NCBI RefSeq assembly: GCF_905220365.1
Contig: NC_061136.1
Location: 12,813,702-12,877,701, forward strand
Source: Vanessa cardui
Lineage: Eukaryota > Arthropoda > Insecta > Lepidoptera > Nymphalidae
DNA: 64,000 nucleotides
Direction: 5' to 3'
How positions within the stretch are numbered: the first letter of the stretch is position 1; each line of letters starts with the position of its first letter. The notes under the pieces are model-generated. The model had not been told where the DNA came from and did no database searches. It saw only the letters and a program-made list of their open reading frames with translations. Positions 11,163-23,139 of the stretch are shown here, piece after piece. The position numbers were made by a program, and so were the translations under genes.

Positions 11163-14100
11163 TTAGTTGACTCCATTTATTGTTGCCAAGTCATCTCGGT
11201 GTTCAAACACAGAGCGCGGCGCTATCTTTTCACGCTCTTCATTTCCAGCTACAAACATGGCGAGCTGTTCCTGAGAAGCGAAAATATATATAAATAATTA
11301 ATCTCCATATCTCTCGATCACACCACAACTTGAAAACGAATTTACCGATTGAATTCGTTTTTTTTTTTTATTCTAGAGTAAGTCTGTAGAAGGCATTACG
11401 AAAAAAAGAAGGATAAAAATTGGAAATTTGCAGAAAATTTAAGAGCATTTATGTCATATTAGCAGTTAATATTATTTTTTTATTGTAATTGTTTTTTCTT
11501 TTTTTTTTATAACTATTAATCGAATTTAATACTCATAGCTAAGACAGAACAAAGCCTAACTAGTCAGCTATTTAATAGTCTACATATTTTTATATTATTA
11601 ACAATAAAAGCTTAAAAACAAATCATTTAGACGAGTAATTCAGATGAAAAATAAATGTTATAAATAATAATAGATTTTGTCTGCGGAGGCCATTGTCTGC
11701 GAAACCGTAATTGGAGAGAGTACTTACGAGATAGGTTTTGGATGTGGATTGCAGCTGTTGTAGGAGTTCGTGCAGTCTGCTGCGTAGTCCTCGCACTTCT
11801 GTCATTGCCGTTTCCACTGGCAACATCTACCAAACATATTTAATTTAATATTTCTGTTTGCGTTTTGATATATATATATATTTTTATAACATTTGTCTGG
11901 AAATCATATTTCTAAAAGTTTACTGTTCTGCAACGGGTAAAATTTATATAAAACTCCTACCATCTCCCCCATTTCAAATTATTTCTTCCAAAAATCCTGC
12001 TTCCGTGCTTACTTTACGTGAAAGGATTAACTTTCAAGGCAATCCAGACGCATAGTTTCGGAGATCTTTGTGATGTGTTAGTCAAGTCGAAGTACCACTT
12101 CGCTTATACAACTCTCATATATATATACTTATATGGATTTCGAAATGAGAACTGCTAATTAAAATATTAATAAACTCAGAAAATATATCTTTAATTTTGG
12201 TACGTACCTTGAGAAGTGCATCTGTCACTATCGACATGTGGCTGGTGACGAGTGATAGTCCCTGGCGAATGTTGCTGCAAAAATTGTTACGAAAGTTAAT
12301 ATCTTTCCCCCTTATTTAATGTCGCCTCTCATATTCCACTTTAAGGTAGAAAGAGATAGATTGTTTTTTTTTTTCATTTATATAGTTCACAATTTTTTTT
12401 TAGAGTTTCTGGTTTTTAACATAACTGTATATGCATACATCATATTGCATTTTAAATAAATTAAAATTATTAGTATGATGCGGCTGATATAATTTATTTC
12501 CTGACGAGTTCATGGCCGAATTAAACATAACCGGATGACGTTATCTTGAAATGGCTTAGAATTTACTGCAACAATACTTTTTAACTGACTGCTTCTATTT
12601 TTTTATTCAAACTCGTCTAAAAACCAAAAGGATTTTATGAACATGATATGATAGATTGTATGAACTCAAACGACAAATTGCAAGACGTTACTGAACTTAC
12701 TTCGGTAGGTCGGAGTGAGTGTAGTTGATAAGATGCACAATCTTCCTGGCGGTTTCGCGAGACAGCAACACTAGAAGTTGTTCAAGTGTATCGGGTCGGG
12801 CCTGGTTCTCTGGCTCAGATTTACTTAGAGACGAGTACAGCTCCTTGGCTTTATGCCAAGCGAGTACTGGATCCGTGGCAACCTAAAATGGAAAATTTAT
12901 CCATAGTTGTAAATAATAATATGTTATTTACACGGCGGAACTAAAGCCTTTAACGCCGTAGGTTCTGGTTTCAACTTTAAATATAGACAGTCCTCGACTT
13001 ACGTCGTTTCGATTTACATCGCATATTTCGAGAATCTAACATGCTATAAGGACGAGGTCTCCCAGTGGAGATACTGTATGTACGTATATATTACATTTAA
13101 TACCACGGAAATGAACTTACACGAGGATGTCAGATACAAATTCACTTGGTGGTAGGGCTCTGGGTAGGTACTACCCACTCATCAGTTATTCCTCCGCCAA
13201 ATAACAGTACTCAGTATTGTTGTGTTCCGGTTTGAAGGGTGAGTGAGCCAGTGAAACTACAGGCACAAGGGACATAACATCTTAGTTCCCAAGGTTGGTG
13301 GCACGATGACGATGTGAAGAATAGTTAATATTTCTTACAGCGTCATTGTCTATGGGTGATGGTGACCACTTACCACCAGGTGGCCCATATGCTCGTCCGC
13401 CAACCTTTGTCATAAAAAAAAACAAACGCCCCTTACCAGTTCAGCCACATAGACGAGCACGTGTATCTGTTCCTTGATAGCCTTGGCCTCGGCGAGAGCT
13501 TGCCTCGTAAGCCGCCTCTGCAGCTTGCGCTTGAGTCGCGCGCCGTGCTGCACGGCCTGTGCTGCGCGCGCACGTCCCGTGTCCGCGTTCTCCGCCGCCT
13601 CCGCGCTCGTCACTATTATCGCCACTACGTAAGCAAGGGGAACCAACCGTTAGCCTGCCCATCGCCAATATAACACAGCGGGCAAACGGTATAAGGTATA
13701 ATAATATACGGTAAAGCCAATGATCTTCTAGGAAACAGATATGTCATTAACGCGCAAAAAGTGAAGACTAGAAAACGTCCTAATTGGGACGTTTGTCTTT
13801 AGTCGTTTTCATCATAATTATGCCAGTAATACGTTATAATACATCATAATTATGTAGTAATACGTTTTGCGTAATTAAAACATCTAGTGATCCCTTTTAC
13901 TTATTGTTTTTATCAAGCTATCCTTTTTACTAGTAACGAAATGTCAAATAAACGGTCCTCGGCGCGGCACACTTTTTTCTATTGTTTAGTATGGGTATAA
14001 CATATCTGTTTATTAGAATATCATTGGGTAAAGCTATATATCTCATATAAATCTTTTCAGTGCGGTTTTAGAATTAATTACTTTTAAAATAGTGCATAAC

Positions 14101-17100
14101 TAACATAGTTACGTAATATGATAGATGTTTTGTCTATGTGAATCGACTAAAGAAATTATTTTGACTGATTGTTATCAAAGAAATATATCAAGTTACAATA
14201 ATGTTGAAAAATAATCGAATAACTGCTTAAACCAAAACTAAGTTTAATGGTGAAATATATAAAAGGCGATCTCCGTATATTATTTATTTATTTTTAACGA
14301 ATAACTATTTCTATAAAATAAAGCCTCCTACCCCCTAACTACCCTATAGCACTACGGAATACTCTATCCTAATACGAGCGATTTTTTTAAATCTGATCAT
14401 TACTTCCAAATAGTGTCTCTACATACAAACAAACAAATCACCTCTATATAATATTCCTATAGATTCGTAACTTACTTCTTGAATGTACATGCATAGGTTT
14501 AAAGTCTAACTATTCACGTTATTTGGACATGTCAAGTAATAGATAACCTTAGTTTATCAGAATGCATTCATGTGTTAATTGTCGAAACATATTTCCTTAC
14601 AATAAATTAAGTCAAAAAATCTAACTTTGTCTTACATTCTTGATTAGACTTATCTAAATAATAATTAGTCTTCCGACGGCGAGACAGTGAATCAGTTAAT
14701 TAGTTATCACCAATTTGACTCATTACAATTGCTATTTTGAGATTTAATTATAATTAATTCGTCTCTTGATGATTGTGGTTTATTTATCATATTGATGTTA
14801 CACAATATTTGAATATGTTTAACATGTATGCAAGGGCAAAGCATCTAACCTAAATATTTACGCATGGAGCTAATTTTGTTTTGTGTGTAGACGGAGACAC
14901 GATTTCCCATCCCTGGAATAAGTGCAGGAAACGGATATATACAAAACTTATTTGGTGTTGGACTGGACGAACGTATTGTCTGGAAATTGGCTACAATAAA
15001 GAATTAAAATAACAGTAATCAATTACACTCTATATAAATAAACCTAAACCTTAATATACTTACTTACATATTATTATTTAAATAAATATATAAAATAAAG
15101 ATAACATGTTGATTGCCTGGTAAATTAATTCGTTTTGCGAATGAAATGCCATTCTAATGAGAAGTGTTTGATAGAGATTTTATTCTATATATATTGATTT
15201 TATTCCAAGATCTCTGGCATAAAATCCTTATAACCTGGTTTTTAAAATTTCAAATAATCATACCATCAGCGGCATCTTGATAGTCTGGTGGTAAATATTT
15301 ATCCACGTATTTGTCAGCGGTGGTGAGAGCACGGTCCAAGGCATTAGCGGTAACTGCCGTCATACGAGAATCCAATACAGCTGTTCCCAATTGCTTAACT
15401 GAATCCGCTCTACGTATAACATATTGGCGGGTTTCTGTGTACATCTAAAATTAAACAGAATGATAGAATATGACCAGTTCTTATAGTTTGAAGTAAAAAT
15501 AACAAACATGAGAGTTTACCAAAATTGTTAGTTGCGTAAAGTCAATTCGAGTTAATTAGGTATTTTTAAGTATCTTAACAATTTTTAAGTTTAGTTCGAA
15601 ATGAAAATTGAAAATAGCATCATATGTTAGTGCTAGCAAATCGCCTTAGGTAATATTAATTGGTAAAGTCTTGTTAAAATGAAAAGCGAAAATGCTTATA
15701 AATTGTTATGTTTAAGGAGAAAATTGCTTTAAATCTTTACATTCATCTTCAATAGTGGTTCACTCACTGCTTGAGGTGGTAAATGTATTGAAGGTACCCT
15801 CTTCTCAACGACATCTAGCGACATGCACAGGAATCTGTCGAATTGGTGTATAGGCGTCTCCAGGAGTTGGACAGCGGGTAAAGCCAATTGAACTCCAGTA
15901 GCTAGTGACTTCTCTCCAAGGGTTAAATACCAGCGTATTAATGGATTTGATTCCTGAAAGTAATCCCAATTTTATTGCTAGATCAATCATAATGTGTAAC
16001 TACAGGCACAAGGGACATAACATCTTAGTTCCCAAGGTTGGCGGTGCATTGACGATGTACGGAATAGTTAATATTTCTTACAGCTTCATTGTCTATGGGT
16101 GGTGGTGACCACTTATCATCAGGTAGCCCATATGCTCGTTCGCCAACCTATACCATATCTCTTGTATCTATTTATCTTTTTGGTAGCAAAGACACCAACA
16201 ATTTTAGATAAATAGTCATATATATGGATGATGTTGAATATTGGTAAAGGTCGTACTAATTATGTAGGTTCAATATAGTTAGTTATTTAATATCTTACCC
16301 TTATTCTGGAGTAAATTTTCTCAGTGACTTCAATACCAGACTCCACGATGGGAATGTTTGCTACCCTCTGGAGCGCCTCCAGCCGCGGTAAAACGGGCCT
16401 CTGGACACTCGTCACTGTTTTAATAAAATTTCATATTATCAATTATCGGATTATCAGTTGTAATAAATTTCGTAAAACAAATCAATATAAGGTAATGTTG
16501 TCAATTAGATCACGTCACACACATGAATCTTACGCGAAGAATATGGATAATAAAAAAAGAATAATTATGTATACGCTATGTGCAAATAATTTTGTAGATT
16601 ACACGAAACGTAAGTGATATGTCCTGATCGATTTCGGCCGTGGCCAATCAAAATCAAAATAAACTTTATTCAAGTAGGCTTTTATAAGCACTTTTGAATC
16701 GTCATTTTACAATTAAGTGAAGGTACCACCGGTTCGGAAAGTAGATTCTACCGAGACGAACCGGCAAGAAACTCAGTAGTTACTCTTTTTTAACATTTAA
16801 AAAATACAAGGTCATGTTAATTAAATACAATTATTTAAATTAATGTATCCTGCTTGGAAGTCAACAGGTATTATATATTAAATTGTATGCACAAAACTTA
16901 GATGCACTCTCTTATATCATTTGCATATAAACCTATGGGATGACTAATCAACACGACCGGGACTGCACGCACTCCTAACTCTATAGAGATATCTCGAAAG
17001 AACCTCGTATCGGCCAGACTTGGGATTCGTTTCCAAGACCACGGGATCTGGGGCATTAACTGAGCCACTATACTAAAGAGGCTGTCAAAAGTTGTAATTA

Positions 17101-17254
17101 CTACATACATAAATAACCAACCTTTTGGTTCTTGACTTTTTTTAACAGCTTGTAAATATGCTTCAGCTTTTTCCGCAATGGATCCCTTCGCTCTTTTGTT
17201 CACGCCAACAGAATAACTACCAAAATTTTCGTTCAATGTTCCGCCAATTGCCAT
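11163..17254 (-). CDS. Lsd-1: Perilipin, lipid storage droplet surface-binding protein 1 type, 9 exons
   Basis: Perilipin coats cytosolic lipid droplets and controls lipase access, mainly in fat body. Coding exons on the minus strand: 17254-17122, 16414-16299, 15953-15768, 15444-15264, 13624-13437, 12882-12701, 12274-12208, 11826-11728 and 11270-11163. Splice sites and phases agree throughout and give 419 aa; Drosophila Lsd-1 is about 430. Seen: the PAT region LPRLEALQRVANIPIVESG, then NPLIRWYLTLGEKS, MSLDVVEKRVPSIHLPPQA, YVIRRADSVKQLGTAVLDS and VDKYLPP; a basic Ala/Arg-rich amphipathic stretch in exon 5; and the C-terminal FVAGNEEREKIAPRSVFEHR. Exon 1 (begins MAIGGTLNEN, with a good AAATGG start context) joins by phase and donor only, so it is the least certain part and may be one of several alternative starts. 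Confidence 0.92.
13145..13413 (+). repeat. REP-A copy
   Basis: From TTGGTGGTAGGGCTCTGGGT to GCTCGTCCGCCAACCTTTGT. It lies in perilipin intron 5, ending about 20 bp from the exon 5 donor (13436). Confidence 0.8.
13625..15263. other. Perilipin intron 4, no known repeat
   Basis: A 1.6-kb intron in which I recognise none of the repeat families of this window, unlike most other long introns here. It has an imperfect fold-back at 13758-13804 (arms AAACGTCC/GGACGTTT). Confidence 0.4.
15999..16155 (+). repeat. REP-A fragment
   Basis: 3' half of REP-A, from TAACTACAGGCACAAGGGAC to TCGTTCGCCAACCTATACCA. It lies in perilipin intron 2. Confidence 0.75.
16650..16878 (-). mobile_element. REP-C copy
   Basis: Short interspersed repeat: AAAATCAAAATAAACTTTAT, then ACCACCGGTTCGGAAAGTAG, ACCGGCAAGAAACTCAGTAG and a low-complexity end near CTGCTTGGAAGTCAACAGG. 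The inverse orientation occurs at 20040 and 23345. It lies in perilipin intron 1. No coding capacity. Confidence 0.7.
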
Positions 17255-17509
17255 TTCGATATTTATTAATACACTGAATATTTTCAATGAAGTGCCCACG
17301 TTTGCTTTTCCGTGGATATCGTGAACGAATGATATTGCATTCAGATCTTGTATACTTTTATTTATGAAACGCCAAAGGTTATCTCTTCAAAAAATAATAT
17401 TTGTCAACGAGTACTATTAAATAAATCGCTATTTATAAATATGCTATAAGCACTATCACACATATACTTTAAAAATTAAAATAATCCTACAGATTTTTTT
17501 ATAATTTAT

Positions 17510-17790
17510 TTTAGGTGGGGAGATTAAATCACTTTGTAAGTCACTTATTCTGCCAATAAAGAACACTACTTCTTAGTATTGTATAGCATTGGTAAGTTGC
17601 AGTTTGAAATATAAATGAGCTGGTGTAAGTAAACTAAATCAAGAAACTTAAATTCCGGTACCTAAGGTTTGTATTGCAATGACGATGTAAAATTTCCTAA
17701 CGGACCTCCTTTCTCGTCAAACAATGTCTATAGAGGGTGGCGCTTTCCACAAGTTGGCCCATGTGCCAGTTCACCAACCCTTAATAAATA
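17510..17790 (+). repeat. REP-A copy, degenerate
   Basis: Landmarks are weak but in order (CACTACTTCTTAGTATTG, ACTTAAATTCCGGTACCTAA, CAATGTCTATAG, CCACAAGTTGGCCCATGTGC, TTCACCAACCC). An old copy upstream of perilipin exon 1. Confidence 0.5.
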
Positions 17791-17994
17791 AAAAAACAAT
17801 TGCATCGGCTAAAGAGGTTTGGCCTTTTGTTCTGCCAGCAGGTCACAGATTATGTCACTAACGTCACGAAAGGAGTGATTTACTTGTTACTGATTTATTA
17901 CTTATTTGTAATATAAATCAATAATATCAAAAGAAGATGATTTTTAATTGGCGTTCGTATTATTAATGAGATTGTGTTTGTATATTTTATTCAT

Positions 17995-18810
17995 CTGCTT
18001 GTTTGTAATACACAAACATATTTTGTAAATACGACGACATTGTACTGGTTGGTGAAGATGGACCTGAGATCCAGAGCAGATTGGAGGATTGGCAACGGAA
18101 ACTGGAGAATGTTGGCCTGAAAATCAGTAGAACGAAGACTGAATACATGTTCTGCGATTTCGGCGGTCTCTCCGGTCCCGAAGCCACAGCGCTTGATGGC
18201 GCAGCTCTTCCAGTCTGCTCCGACTTCCGGTATCTCGGTCAAGGCGATGGCGAAATAGATCGAACGGTGAAGCACAGGATTAACACAGGATTGGTGAAAT
18301 GGCGGCAGGTTACGAGAACAATTTGTGACCCCCGTATACCCCTTAAACTTAAGGGGAAGATCTATAAGACCATGATCAGACCTGCTGTCCTGTATGGATC
18401 AGAGTGTTGGGCTACAAAAGGGATGACTGAAAGACAATTGCATGTTGCGGAGATGAGAATGCTGAGAGGAATGTGTGGCATTACGCGAATGGATAGAGTA
18501 AGGAATGAGTATATAAGAGGAAGTTTGAAAGTGACACCGATAGCCGAGAAGTTATGTGGAAGGCGGCTATCATGGTATGGACATGTAATGCGGAGGAATG
18601 AGGAACACATTGTGAGGAAGGCCTTGAGCATGGATGTAGATGGATATAGAGGTAGAGGACGACCAAGGAAACGATGGATGGATTGTGTGAAAGACGATAT
18701 GGCTAGAAAGAATGTTACTTGTGAGATGACGTCTGACAGAGAAGTATGGAAGGAGAAGACATGCTGTGCCGACCCCAAATAAAATTGGGATAAGGGCAGG
18801 AGAATGAGGA
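17995..18810 (+). mobile_element. RTE-clade LINE, 5'-truncated
   Basis: A continuous frame begins in the reverse-transcriptase active-site region (YDDIVLVGED) and continues to the C-terminus (VCSDFRYLGQ, MIRPAVLYGSECW, MLRGMCGITRMDR, LSWYGHVMRRNEEH, RGRGRPRKRWMDCV), stopping at 18780-18782. The 3' end CCGACCCCAAATAAAATTGG then GGATAAGGGCAGGAG is typical of RTE LINEs. The 5' two thirds are missing but the remaining frame is undamaged, so insertion was fairly recent. Confidence 0.85.
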
Positions 18811-18820
18811 CTTGGTTAAT

Positions 18821-18844
18821 ATCTCGACTCTTAAGAGTCGAGAT
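18821..18844. repeat. 24-bp perfect palindrome
   Basis: ATCTCGACTC immediately followed by TTAAGAGTCGAGAT; the whole equals its own reverse complement. It sits between the RTE 3' end and the SINE-B head, whose first bases form its right half. Confidence 0.9.
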
Positions 18845-19136
18845 GGCCCAGTGGTTAGAACGCGTGCATCTTAACCGATGATTGCGGGTTCAAACCCAGG
18901 CAAGCATCGCTGATTCATGTGCTCAATTTGTCTTTAGAATTCATCTCGTACTCAGCGGTGAAGGAAAACATCGTGAGGAAACCTGCATGTGAAAAATTTC
19001 ATAGAACTTGTGCCACATGTGTATTCCACCAACCCGCATTGGAACAGAGTGGTGGAATATGTTTCAAACCTTCTTCTCAAAAGGGAGAGGAGACCTTTGT
19101 CCAGCAGTGGGAATTTACAGGCTGTTGTTGTTGTTG
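18835..19136 (+). mobile_element. SINE-B copy, full length
   Basis: tRNA-like head (GAGTCGAGATGGCCCAGTGG, then B box GGGTTCAAACCCA), body with AACATCGTGAGGAAACCTGC, and tail ending GGCTGTTGTTGTTGTTGG. It directly follows the RTE 3' end. Confidence 0.85.
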
Positions 19137-19326
19137 GTTAATATATTTAAGACTGCGATTCAATGCGGATTTAAGGCGACACACTTTTGCACTATAAGAT
19201 GTTCTGTGCAGTCTGGTTTCTCTCGAGAGCTGCCGTAGCAGAAATCGGTCAAGAAGTCATTACTATCATGCCCAATTTATACATACAATGACATTGGAGC
19301 TAGAGACTCTCTTCGGGATGTTTTTA

Positions 19327-19693
19327 CCCGACTGCCAAAGAAGGAGGGTAATGTTTTTCGAGTGTATGTAAGTATGTATGTATGTCTTTTCCTTTGTGAC
19401 CTCCTGTAGCCTAAACGGCTTGATGGATTTTGATGTATGAGGTATCGTTAGATTTGTCTTGATTACGGGAGTGTCATAGGATACATTTTATCCTAAAAGT
19501 CCCACGGGATAAAGACATAATAGTATTTTTTCTAAATTTCCCTTTAAAAAAATATGTATGCGGTATCATTAGATTCATTTCAATCACGGGAGTAATTAAT
19601 ATAGGATACGTTTTTTCTCAAAATTCCCACGGGAACATGTTAATTCTGCGTCAACGCAAAGTTTTACTCTTTTTTTAGTGTGCAGTCGGGTAT
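19327..19693. mobile_element. MITE with ACCCGACTGC inverted ends
   Basis: Left end ACCCGACTGCCAAAG, right end GTGCAGTCGGGT: 10-bp perfect terminal inverted repeats about 367 bp apart. The interior has a GTATGTATGTATG tract and two similar blocks (about 19435-19510 and 19555-19640) sharing ATTAGATT, CACGGGA and GATAC. No frame. Confidence 0.6.
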
Positions 19694-20034
19694 TTTGTTT
19701 TTTTAATAATTATTAACAGAGTAGGAATACTCACTGTTGCGTCGCAATATATTTACAAGAATATCATGTATATTCACAGTAACATTGATCACTTTGATAA
19801 AATCAGTGATAATCATTGTATATGCACTAGAAGTAAGGATAAGCTTATAACGCCAAGTTTCCGACTCCGCAAAGTCAATAAATGTTTCTTGGGGCAAGGT
19901 ATCCGTTTCTATAATAAAATTTCGCATACATTTTTAACTTTTGCCGTTTCGTAAATTCAAATCTTTTATAAAAAAATACATTGGTAAAAAAGGCGTATTA
20001 TTCGATACAAGATTTTGTAGATGATAAAAAGCCG

Positions 20035-20275
20035 TGGAGTTAATACCTGTTGACTTCCAGGCAGGATATATTAATTTAAATAATTGTATTAACTAACATG
20101 ACTGTATTTTTTTAAATATTGAAAAAGAGTAACTACTGAGTTTCTTGCCGGTTCTTCTCGGTAGAATCTACTTTCCGAACCGGTGGTAGCTTCACTTAAT
20201 TGTTAAATGACGATTTAAAAGTGCTTGTAAAAGCCCACTTGAATAAAGTTTATTTTGATTTGATTTGATTGGAAT
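20035..20275 (+). mobile_element. REP-C copy
   Basis: Opposite orientation to the 16650 copy: GTTGACTTCCAGGCAGGATA, then GAGTTTCTTGCCGGTTCTTC, CCGAACCGGTGGTAGCTTCA, ending in a TTGATTTGATTTGATT run. Confidence 0.75.
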
Positions 20276-20475
20276 GTTTGTTTGTAATACACCAAAATTC
20301 AGTTCAAATTTCAGTTTTTGTCTATCTGTCTGTTTGTTCCGGGTAAACTTTGGACTGGCTGGACCGATTTCGAAGTGAGTTTTAATGACACATAGCTCAT
20401 GTAATAAAGAACAACTTAGAGTACAACAATATTTTTTTTGTTAAATATGGACGAAGTCGTGAGCACAGCTAGTTA
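20276..20475 (+). mobile_element. REP-D-related fragment
   Basis: TGTCTGTTTGTTCCGGGTAA, then GGACTGGCTGGACCGATTTC, as in the 8905 and 53700 copies. Abuts the REP-C copy. Confidence 0.5.
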
Positions 20476-21379
20476 ATAACTATCTATGGAATTATCATAG
20501 AAATGAACTATGGCAAAATACACGAGACAATTAATTTCCTATAAATAAACTCCTTAAGCTTGAGTGAAAAGTGGAACAGCGATGGATGTGTTTTTGATCG
20601 TCGATTTTGTGATGAAGGATTTTTTCTACTTACTCTGTCATACGACATCGATATGATGTCGTATGTAGGTAGTATTTAAATAAAATAAATTGCTTAGATC
20701 CATAATGACACATGACACAATAAACTAGTACAATGCATAAATCTCAACTAAAATAATTTTTCCAATTCATATTTTTATTATACTTCATCCAATCAGATAA
20801 ACATGTACTCGTACAGCTACGCGGTGCAAACGTAAAAAGAATGTTTGGATTCTTAATAAAATTAGTACCTACTATTAAACGGTGGTTCAACAATTCGATT
20901 GGTGTCAGGAAGAGAAAAAGCGTAAATAAAAAAAACTGACTAACATGCAATGATGTATTATAGCTCGTCTTTTGTTTATCATTTCACTAACAGTTATATA
21001 AGAATATGACATGATCGTGTAGTACGGGTCCAAGTTTAACGGAACAATCCACAACCTATTTATAAACAAGGAGAACCCTCGACCCGGAACTATCGTATCA
21101 GACTTATCACATGGCTGTTTGTTGTGTGTTATTCATTACAAAAATGCAAATATATTGTCGCTGCATTTCTTTTTAATGAACTGAAAAATCCATAACCGAA
21201 AACTCAAAATGAAAACCAAAGCCAAGACTTCCAGTCTTCTCGAGAAGATTTGGAGCTTATTCCACGATGCATTGGAATACCACGTATAGTGGAGATACCG
21301 AAATATATCCAGCACATGCTTGTTTTCTACAGAGGTTTATTTTGACGTGGGAGCGGGAAAATAATTGTAATAAATTTCT
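20476..21379. other. Intergenic; one short hairpin
   Basis: No gene or repeat recognised, except an inverted repeat at 20639-20665 with 11-bp arms (CATACGACATC/GATGTCGTATG) around a 5-base loop. Confidence 0.45.
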
Positions 21380-21628
21380 TGGTGGTAGGGCTTTGTGCAA
21401 GCCCGCCTGGGTATGTACCACCCACTCAACAGATATACTACCGCTAAACAACATTACGCACTATTGTTGTGTTCCGGTTTGAAGGGTGAGTGAGCCAGTG
21501 TAACTACAGGCACAAGGGACATAGCATCTTAGTTCCCAAGGTTGATGGCACATAGACGATGTAAGGAATAGTTAATATTACTTACCTCAGGTGGCCCATA
21601 TGCTCGTCCACCAACTTATTCCATAAAA
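21380..21628 (+). repeat. REP-A copy
   Basis: TTGGTGGTAGGGCTTTGTGC to CTCGTCCACCAACTTATTCC. It has lost about 35 bp before the end (ATTACTTACCTCAGGTGGCC). Confidence 0.8.
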
Positions 21629-22189
21629 TAAATAAAATAAAAATAATAAAAAGAGAGGAGCTTTACAGGGTTTTAACCAGTAAACTTGGGTGTAGATTCA
21701 CGTGTTCTAAACTCTGGGCCATTTTGGCTTAAAAATATGTGACAAAATGAATAAATATATTATGATCGGGAAATGTAATTTAGTTGCATATAGTATTGAA
21801 TTGTACTGATTATACCCTGGATACAAGCCCAGATGTCAGACGAGAAGCATATAGCCTTACAAGATCTATTTGAACACAGGCCTTAACTAAACTTTTGCTG
21901 TACCTCTATGAACACTTCTAGATATAATCTTGATAAAAATAATGTAAACAGATATGCCTACATACATATGTACCAATTAGTATGGGTCGCTTATAGTAAC
22001 TCGCAATTTAAAAAATAGAAATGTGGTTCCAATTATAGAATGAGAAGTTATTATAATTACTCTAAGTCACTTTTTAAATAAGAATACAGCAATAGAAAGT
22101 ATTTATGTTCATCAATATTATAAGTGAAGGTACCTCACTTATCAGACGAACTCTATAAATCTCTATTAACAAAAAGCTTTCGTTAAATA

Positions 22190-22500
22190 AAAACCGTGCG
22201 GTATAGTGTTCGGTTTAAGAACGAGGGGAATCCCAATCATCATATACCGCCAAACAACAATACTTAAAATTGTCGAATTCCAGTTTAAATAAATAATTTT
22301 AAGGACGCCAAAGTTCTAACAGGCACAAGGTATATCACATCTTAATAAAAACTGATGTGATGTCCCTTGTGTACTGGTAGTTACAAATGAAGGTTGGTGG
22401 CACCTTTTATGGATTTATTGATATTGCTTAAGATCCCATTTGTATAAACAGCGGTGACCGCTTATCATCAGGTAGCGCATTTGTTAGTCCGCTTAGAAAA
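22190..22500 (+). repeat. REP-A remnants, inverted relative to each other
   Basis: CAGGCACAAGGTATATCACA is followed about 20 bp later by its near-complement (GATGTGATGTCCCTTGTG), so two REP-A pieces face each other, followed by TTATCATCAGGTAGCGCATT. Heavily diverged. Confidence 0.5.
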
Positions 22501-22569
22501 TGCTTCTAATAACAAAAACAAACAACAAAAGCAATAACTATAAATAATATAAACTATAAAAGATACATA

Positions 22570-22776
22570 AAGGTAAATAAATAAATAAATGTAAGTAGCT
22601 AAAGCATTAGTGTTATGGAAACTCAGAAGTAACAACGGTACCACAAACACCCAGACCCAAGACAACATAGAAAAATAATGATAATCTACATTGACTCCGG
22701 CCGGGAATCGAACCCGGGACCTCGGAGTGGCGTACCCGTGAAAACCGGTGTACACACCACTCGACCACGGAGGTCG
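22570..22776 (-). mobile_element. Second tRNA-derived SINE (SINE-E)
   Basis: On the minus strand a tRNA-like head runs from 22776: GACCTCCGTGGTCGAGTGGT (A box), with GGTTCGATTCC (B box) and GGAGTC closing the acceptor stem. The SINE body follows with AACACTAATGC and the (TTTA)n tail near 22575. The degenerate stem and attached body make it a SINE, not a functional tRNA. A headless relative of the body is at 23670-23785. Confidence 0.65.
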
Positions 22777-23139
22777 TCAAAAGGTACTATAAAGGTAAAG
22801 TCAAAGCTCCCGTTTCGACTAACAGTCGTATGAGTTCCTTCCTATAAAAGATACATCTGATTTTACTATATAAAAGAAAAAAAAATTGAAAGGCAAAATA
22901 TAAAATGTTCAAAAAATTCAGACTTATTAATTAAACAGTATTTATATAGACATCATCTTTTGACTTTAAAAAAGTCATATACCTATTTCGTTTAAAATTT
23001 TATATTATTAATAATTTATAAAATAGACATCGATAACTGTTAATTCCTAAACATTCAATTACTATAAGATACTTATTGCTATGTTATCATATATTATAAT
23101 ATTTTTTTTATTATTAAAATAATTGAAGGTTGACTTACT

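Noticed and set aside
13461..13673. Plus-strand frame in perilipin
   Set aside because: Antisense shadow of perilipin exon 5.
22695..22776. tRNA gene on the minus strand
   Set aside because: A and B boxes and a GACCTCC...GGAGTC stem are present, but the arms are imperfect and a SINE body with a tandem tail follows; it is a SINE head.
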